NCBI GenBank assembly: GCA_017979445.1 | Contig: CM030704.1 | Location: forward strand, 9,841,658 to 9,905,657 | Origin: Akebia trifoliata | Taxonomy: Eukaryota; Streptophyta; Magnoliopsida; Ranunculales; Lardizabalaceae | Direction: 5' to 3' | DNA: 64,000 nt | In this document: positions 57,901 to 64,000 of the stretch, one piece after another | How the letters are laid out: each line of letters opens with the position of its first letter | Numbering within the stretch: position 1 is the stretch's first letter | Made by a program: the position numbers and the translations under genes | Notes under the pieces: generated by a model | Told to the model about the DNA's origin: nothing | The model's database searches: none | Seen by the model: the letters and a program-made list of their open reading frames with translations, nothing else

Positions 57901-58079
57901 TTGGGTCAATGATTCAAATCCGACCCAAATCGAGTCCATCCTCCAATTTTAACTCGAATCAGGTCCATGATCCATATGGGATCTAACAAGGTCAACAATC
58001 AATCAATCAATCAAGCCAAATGATTTCAACTAATTTCAAAAAAAATTATAAATAAATAAAAAGATTTAAAGGCGTTAAT

Positions 58080-58530
58080 TGCATATCTTAATCAAAGTCG
58101 GTGCCTAAGAACGATTTTGCCCTATTGATACAAGGGGAATAAACTACGTTTATTCAAAGAAATAAGATGATTTAAGAGTACTTTTGCGAAAGCATTGTGA
58201 GTCACCTCTTCCCTGGGGATCTGACTGACAGATCTTAATTTCAGAGAACTGATTAGAGGCTACCAAAAAATGTGTGTTCTTCCAACTCGATTTGTAATTT
58301 TTTCGTTCAAACTCGAATTTAAGCTTGCTTACAAACTAAAGTATGTTTTTTGACCATTTTGAATCTAATGGTAGAGTTAGATTTCATTAAAAATGAACAA
58401 AACAAAATCCAAAAGTTTTTCCTATATGTCCCACTTTAAGAATTTTCAAAATTCACTATTTGAATTTTCTCAAGATATGAGTTAAAATTTTGGGGTATTA
58501 CAATAAATAACTTATTCTTTTTACAATGTT
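58080..58530 (+). repeat. Conserved Tat-like block, copy 4 (partial)
   Basis: AATCAAAGTCGGTGCCTAAG, TTTTGCCCTATTGATACAAG and GTCACCTCTTCCCTGGGGAT match the last third of the block in the young element. The part from 58300 matches 33060-32880 on the opposite strand (TAAAGTATGTTTTTTGACC, ATGTCCCACTTT), as expected if both are internal sequence of the same family. Confidence 0.65.
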
Positions 58531-58539
58531 TATACTTAT

Positions 58540-59525
58540 GCGTTCATCAAACGATCGGGCAGAACTTCAATATGATTTTTCTATCTGAGTCAGGATTTCA
58601 ATGGAAGCTTCCATAATGTCTGGTGAAGTGGAATTGGGAATCGAGCAGCGATTCAATACTATTACGGAAAAATGGCCAATGGTTCGATTGTTTTGGGCAG
58701 ATTTTCGGCTACATAGGTGATTGGGGAAGATTTTTATTAAGGTCAAGGTGAAAGGATTGGGATTTCGGGTTCGTCAAGATATCGGGTCGGGTCGTCAAAT
58801 CACAGGTCAAGTCGTCGAGAAAATGAAAGTATCATGGGAATAGGTAATAGTTCAAGTGAGTAGTAAGCTTGAAAGAGGTGTGATCAAAATGAGGAGAGGA
58901 GTGCCATTTTATAGGATACAACACAAGCAAACCTTTAAACTTGGTCTATTTGTTGTCCCATCAATAGCATGCTTGCATGCATGCTAAGGGTAGTTTGGGG
59001 TGGTTGGGCTATTATTCTGGACTGACTAAACCAATGTTGCAAGTCGGCCTAGGCAGTCCCGAATCAAATCTGATTGATTTGACTTGGGGAGTTGGTAGAA
59101 GGTTGACCTGGTGCATGGATTGGACCCAATAAGGTTTTGGGGGGTTTCCGGAAGGTTTGGAAGAGTTTCGAAAATTAGGAAAAATCCTGATTTTTGGGAA
59201 ATGTTGAGAGATTGATACAACAATAAGTAGGAGGGGTGTTTTGGGATTCAAGATGGCTATGGGAAGATTCATGAAGGGTTTTCAGGCTTTCGAAAAGGTC
59301 GGGAGTGTCTCTAGAAAAGTCTATGATTTTCGATTTCAAATGGGGTTCATGTGTCTTAGGTTTTTAGGAGGTTTTAAGGTTAAATTTTGGGGTTCTAGGA
59401 AGTGATTCAAAGAATGGGTTTTTGACTTCTTCTCTGCCTTTGGGCCTCATCAAATAGATGGAACCTGCCAAAGCACTGCCACTTTATATTGAAAAAGATC
59501 GATGTGCAATTTTGGGGTGTCTACA
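58540..59525 (-). repeat. Tat-like LTR (minus)
   Basis: On the minus strand it begins TGTAGACACCCCAAAATTGC at 59525 and has a TATA box (TATAAAAT, 58913-58906) followed by GGCACTCCTCTCC. The far end is not recognisable and no PBS or target duplication was found, so the left border is approximate. Confidence 0.5.
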
Positions 59526-60245
59526 ATAAGCAAAACAAAACAAAGCAAAAATACAAAACAAGGTATACAAAATAAGAAAGAAAATAACAAATATATAGGG
59601 GAAAATAACGATAAAGTAGGTACTCCACCTCGGCCATACCCCAGGATGGAGCCAATTAAAAAACCGTATGTTAAGTATTTCCCTAGCCATCCCTATGGAC
59701 AGTACAGTATAAGAGTATTTATGACCATCACTGTCAAATTGTTTAAAAGCACTATCATGGTATATTGAGAAACATTGTATAAAAACCCTTATGGGATGTA
59801 TAGATCATGAAACAATTTTTTGAAAAAATTAAAATAAGGAATAATCAAGTAATAGGGTCCTCATTAATAGCTTCTAAGGCATCCTTGTCTTCAAGGTCTC
59901 ATCAAAGAGCATCCTCTTGATCTTCGGTTGCCCTAAAACCAAGCACTCCACCCGACCTTAGAAATTTTCAAGAACTCCCCCGCCTCAGCATCTTTCCTTT
60001 CCGGGCCCTCGACCCCCCCCCCCCCCACTTTTTCGCCACTGTCACAAATATCATCTCATTAGGCACGGGGTCGACCATGCCTTTCTTCAATTTCAGCATC
60101 GACTCAATTTTGGAGATGGACTCTTCGAGTTGCTGTTTACTTTGTGCAACCAAGTCCTCAAAGAGTGCCTATTTTTATGCTTCAGCATCGGCTTTACTAG
60201 ACTTCAACTTAGCCTTAGCACCTTTCTTGGGAATTTAAAAGTGCA
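59526..60245 (-). pseudogene. Unassigned internal remnant with coil-like peptide
   Basis: On the minus strand 60235-59990 reads PKKGAKAKLKSSKADAEA, stop, then ALFEDLVAQSKQQLEESISK and on to MVDPVPNEMIFVTVAKKW. This is a charged, helix-like stretch that fits no family known to me. It may be part of the interior of the element whose LTR ends at 59525. C-run at 60006-60020. Confidence 0.35.
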
Positions 60246-60654
60246 TTAATTGTGTTGCTTGTGTTGTTCTTTTAGAAAATGAGAAAATGCCACGTGTCCC
60301 ACTATTCCCACAACTCTGTCATCTTAGAGAAAAAGAACCGACCTATGGAAGACAATCCATATCCCCACCGATCTAAGAAGAGGCGATGTGACAGTCTGCT
60401 TACATCCACTAATCATAAAAGTTGTTTTCAAAAGCAAGATTAGTTTTATCCACCTCGATCTACTAAGGTACCAAAAAGGGGGCAATTGTGGAGATCATTT
60501 TTGTCACGTTTTGTATTGAGGATACGTTTCCCCAAGGGTTGAGGGAACTTAGTGCAAAATATCAAGCTAAACTTATGAGCATTATAGTCATAACGAGTGA
60601 GTTTTTATCGAGATAAAAAATAATACCTTGTTGAAAGTAAAAACGATAAAAAAT

Positions 60655-61036
60655 GCTAACAGTCTCAATCATACCCACCTATTTATTAGAGAGTATGGTA
60701 CAAATTGAGTGTTGGAGTTAAGCTTGTGTCGCATTTCGTGGAAGCGAGAAAGGTCAAAGAGATAACATGAATATTCTTGCACCAAGGTGATCCAAATAGA
60801 GGTCCAGATTGATTCATAGATCAATGAATCTATTAGTTCGCTTGGAAAGGCTAATAGTCTCACTCATACCTACCTATTTATTTGGGAGCATGGTACAAAT
60901 CGAGCGTTGGAGTTATGCTTGTGTCAAATTTCGTGGAAACAAGAAAGGTTAAAGATACAACATGAACATTCTTGCATCAAGGTGATCCAAATAAAGGCTC
61001 GGATCAATTCATAGATCGGTGAATCTATCAATTTGG
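60655..61036. repeat. Tandem duplication of ~190 bp
   Basis: 60655-60841 and 60849-61036 are similar throughout: TAACAGTCTCAATCATACC / TAATAGTCTCACTCATACC, TGGTACAAATTGAGTGTTGG, CATTTCGTGGAAGCGAGAAA, TTCTTGCACCAAGGTGATCC, ATTCATAGATCAATGAATCT. There is no coding capacity. Confidence 0.8.
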
Positions 61037-61199
61037 TCATAGGGCCTCAAATATAACAAGAGAACATTAAATGACAATCCGAGTTCTCCCCTTGAACCAA
61101 ATCCCTTTCATTTAATGTGATATTTTCAAGTACTTGTCAAAACAAAGGTGATTGAGACATTCTTTAACTCACCCACCCTAAACAGTAAAATCATATCAA

Positions 61200-63235
61200 C
61201 TCAACTGTGGCGCCCCGCCAAACGCTAACACAATGCCCCATGTCAGATCTCAAGGCACTATGTGGCGTCTCGAAATTTCGGTATGGTCTCCTCTGCTTAT
61301 ATTAGTATTCTAAGACGTTTAACCTGCACCTAATAAATTACATATATTATCCTGCATATATACATGTAAAATATAATACAAGCAGAAGTCTATATACATC
61401 TAATAACGTACGATAGATCAGAGTGTGGAAGGATAAATAAAATACAGGATTATACAAACATTCCTCACTCTAACAAAAGTCCTAATGCTCAATACAACAT
61501 CTATAATACTCTTAGACAAATCGACACCACGAGGGAGTATAGCCCAAGTACTCACCAAATAACAGACTCTGGTCAACTATCTGACCTACTAGATACTCCT
61601 CACTCATTTTCTATACTTACCTTGTCAAGCTCCGAATCTGAAATTAAAAAATGGAGAAGGAAATGGTGGGTAACAATGGTTACCCAGTAGGGAAGCAAAC
61701 AATTTCTGCCAGTAACCTTTTCTAACATGAACAAATAAACATACTGAATCATTTTAAAATATGCAAAGTTTTACAGAAGAAATATGATTAACTGGAACAT
61801 ATAGCCAGGGATGAACAACTAAATATTTTAAAACTCACATTACATCAATCAACAGTACCCACTATAACATTTTTTTTTCATACAAAGTTAATTAACCAAA
61901 TGGAAACATTAAATATACATTTTATTTTATATATCAAAATAAAACAATAGATACATAATACACAATGGTAGAGTAGTGGAATTAGAGAGTTGGGATTCAC
62001 GATTAGATCGCTCTCAGTCGGGATATGATGTTTCATAATAAAGTATTAGTTCCTGATTTTGTGGTTGGTCGCTGTTTACCACACTTGCGAGACCATTTAT
62101 TCGGCAAAGGCTGGTCGTTTAACGTGACCGTAAGCAATGGGTCTCTTTTCGATGTGTCAAAACGTTCGACTACTATAGATTGTTAGTAATCACTGACTAA
62201 TCATCTTCGTCTATGCCTATCAGGCGTGCATGTGATTCCCAAATATACAAACCATTTGTATACGACCACATTTACATTACAAGTTCACTGGTAAAGATAG
62301 ATAGAAATAAATCCGGATTCTAGTTGTGACTCCACTCTCATACGTGTCCTATACCATGTATGAGCTTAGTGGTCTCTAACGTCCTACCGTACATCCTAGG
62401 ATAGTACACCACTTCGGATGATATGACACACTATCCCTTCAGGTATTCACAGACTTTTTAACAACTCACAAAATAATTACATATATATATAATTTTCTTT
62501 TCTTTAAAAATAAATAAGAAATTAACAATACAAGGTTGAGAATAGATATCCAGTTTCCTACCATGCAACTATGGCCACCCTTCATAAAATAAATAATAGA
62601 ACGTGGAGCATTTGCGTCAATAGAATTTAAATAAATATGCAACCAATCATTATCCCTGGATATCCCTCACCAACCTACATATAACATTACAATGTATAAT
62701 GTAGACATCATCCCCCAAGTATGATTCTTACATTTTAATCGTTTCATCCCCCTTTTTTTTTTTTTCAATTTTCATAGTTTTCAATCTGTCGAACAAGATA
62801 TTCACTTTCTAATATTCATCAATCAATATGAGTTCATTGAATATTAAATCATTTTTTTAATTATGAAATTCATATTTTTTTCAATAACATTGAGAAATTA
62901 CAAAACTTATATCAAGATAGGGTCCGAGCAGTGCATAAAACCCAACTAGCGAAAATAACCTAGTGAAATATCCTACTAATGTATAATTTGTTATAAAATA
63001 TAATTAAACATATCAAATATGTAAGTTCTGGCGTGAATTTGAATAACAAAAAGAATTATATATTTTTAGAAATACATCACAAATTTTTTTTAATAAAATC
63101 CTAAAATGCAATTTTTGCAATCTACGATTACTAATAGAAATTGAGAGCTTACAATTTCTATGAGAGATGATCGAAGTGCGTGCATGAAAATCGAGACGAT
63201 TGACCCAAAAATCGAGATGGATCGAATTTTGAGGT
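61200..63235. other. Unassigned repeat-like region
   Basis: GTGGCGCCCCGCC (61207) and GTGGCGTCTCGAAATTTCGG (61262) look like LTR starts of another retroelement family. On the minus strand GTTACCCACCATTTCC..TTTCAG, then GAGCTTGACAAG|GTAAGTAT (near 61620-61680), looks like a short exon with splice sites. No ORF supports either reading. Confidence 0.35.
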
Positions 63236-63239
63236 GGCT

Positions 63240-63359
63240 GATTTTTGAATCTAGCCTAGTGATTTCGAAGATCTCGATGTCGTTATCCTTTCTCCCTTCT
63301 ATGACGGATGACGGTTTGACCTCGAAACAGATGAAATCTAGGTTGAAGTTATGAAACCC

Positions 63360-63434
<75 letters not shown>

Positions 63435-64000
63435 CTATTTTTTGATGATACGGGACGAAAAATACGAGAAAATGAAAGAAAATTAGGTGGGTTTTGTAGA
63501 AGTCGAGGCTGCGGACGTTTTGCCCTTCTGCGTCGGAAGTCGAAGACGGACTGTTCGGGACGAATCTGAGTTGAAAAGTTGATGGAAAAATCAAATTTAA
63601 AAAAGAAAATCGTTGACTGGTTTTTGGATGGTTATAAATGATGATGAATAGTGAAAATTTTTAAAAATTTGTTTATATAAATTTTTGGGACGAAATTAGT
63701 ATTTTACATATTGTTTCGTTTGACGATAACTCGACTGTCCGAATTTCAAAAGTGACGAATGAATACTCTATTTTGTCTAATTTTTCCTTCTGGATCTAAT
63801 GGTGTAGTCAATTTCTACAAATTCTGTCTCTAATAAAAATTTATATTTTTCACCCAATGGGATCCTAAAATTGATGTCGTTTTCGTTTTTAACGATAATT
63901 TGACTTTTTGATCTCCAAAAATGACAAGTAAATAATTCATTTTTTTTATAATTTTTCGTTACGAATCCAATGGTGTGGTCAAATTTTAAAAATTATTGCT
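63240..64000 (+). repeat. Dispersed repeat, plus copy of 33070-33815
   Basis: It matches the minus strand of 33815-33070 in order, but holds a long AT microsatellite that the other copy lacks. The copy runs past the window's end. Confidence 0.65.
63363..63432. repeat. (AT)35 microsatellite
   Basis: 70 bp of uninterrupted AT. It stands where the homologous copy at 33.7 kb has only a short GTATATAAATA. Confidence 0.93.

Overview
This window is nuclear DNA of a flowering plant, probably one with a large, repeat-rich genome. The evidence is two spliced plant genes with GT-AG introns, AT-rich spacers, and a dense overlay of LTR retrotransposons, TRIMs, SINEs, a LINE relic and MITEs. The species cannot be fixed from the sequence. 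Only two protein-coding genes are supported.

Layout: 1-0.4 kb is a long-TIR MITE. 1.38-4.03 kb (+) is the gene for subunit g of mitochondrial F1Fo-ATP synthase (2 coding exons, 122 aa). 5-16 kb is spacer with a SINE, MITEs, two diverged 1.4-kb direct repeats that look like Copia-type LTR sequence, and a diverged ~290-bp tandem repeat. 16.2-39.7 kb is a stack of nested Ty3/Gypsy elements of Tat/Ogre-like type. At its heart is a young, complete but non-coding element at 18,423-30,790, with near-identical LTRs and a GTGTA target duplication. It lies inside an older, inverted solo LTR of a related family (target duplication CCTTG), itself inside remains of a third related copy. 40.3-50.6 kb (+) is a 7-exon IST1-like gene (ESCRT-III-associated, 1218 aa) whose introns carry a MITE, an RTE-type LINE relic, a TRIM cluster and a tRNA-derived SINE. 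54.5-64 kb is again Tat-like LTR material plus unassigned repeats.

The two genes are unrelated housekeeping functions (mitochondrial ATP synthesis; multivesicular-body sorting) and show no sign of working together. The most unusual signal is in the retrotransposons. Their non-coding internal regions hold several different tandem arrays (51-bp, 33/34-bp, ~50-bp and, in a sibling family, 29-bp units), and in each the monomer is a short hairpin. In three of the four, paired base changes keep the stem. The same elements share a non-coding block present four times in this window, an extra PBS-like site inside U5, and U3 regions built of W-box-bearing and telobox-bearing repeats. Exon coordinates, LTR borders and target duplications were read by eye; family names rest on recognised motifs, not on a database search.
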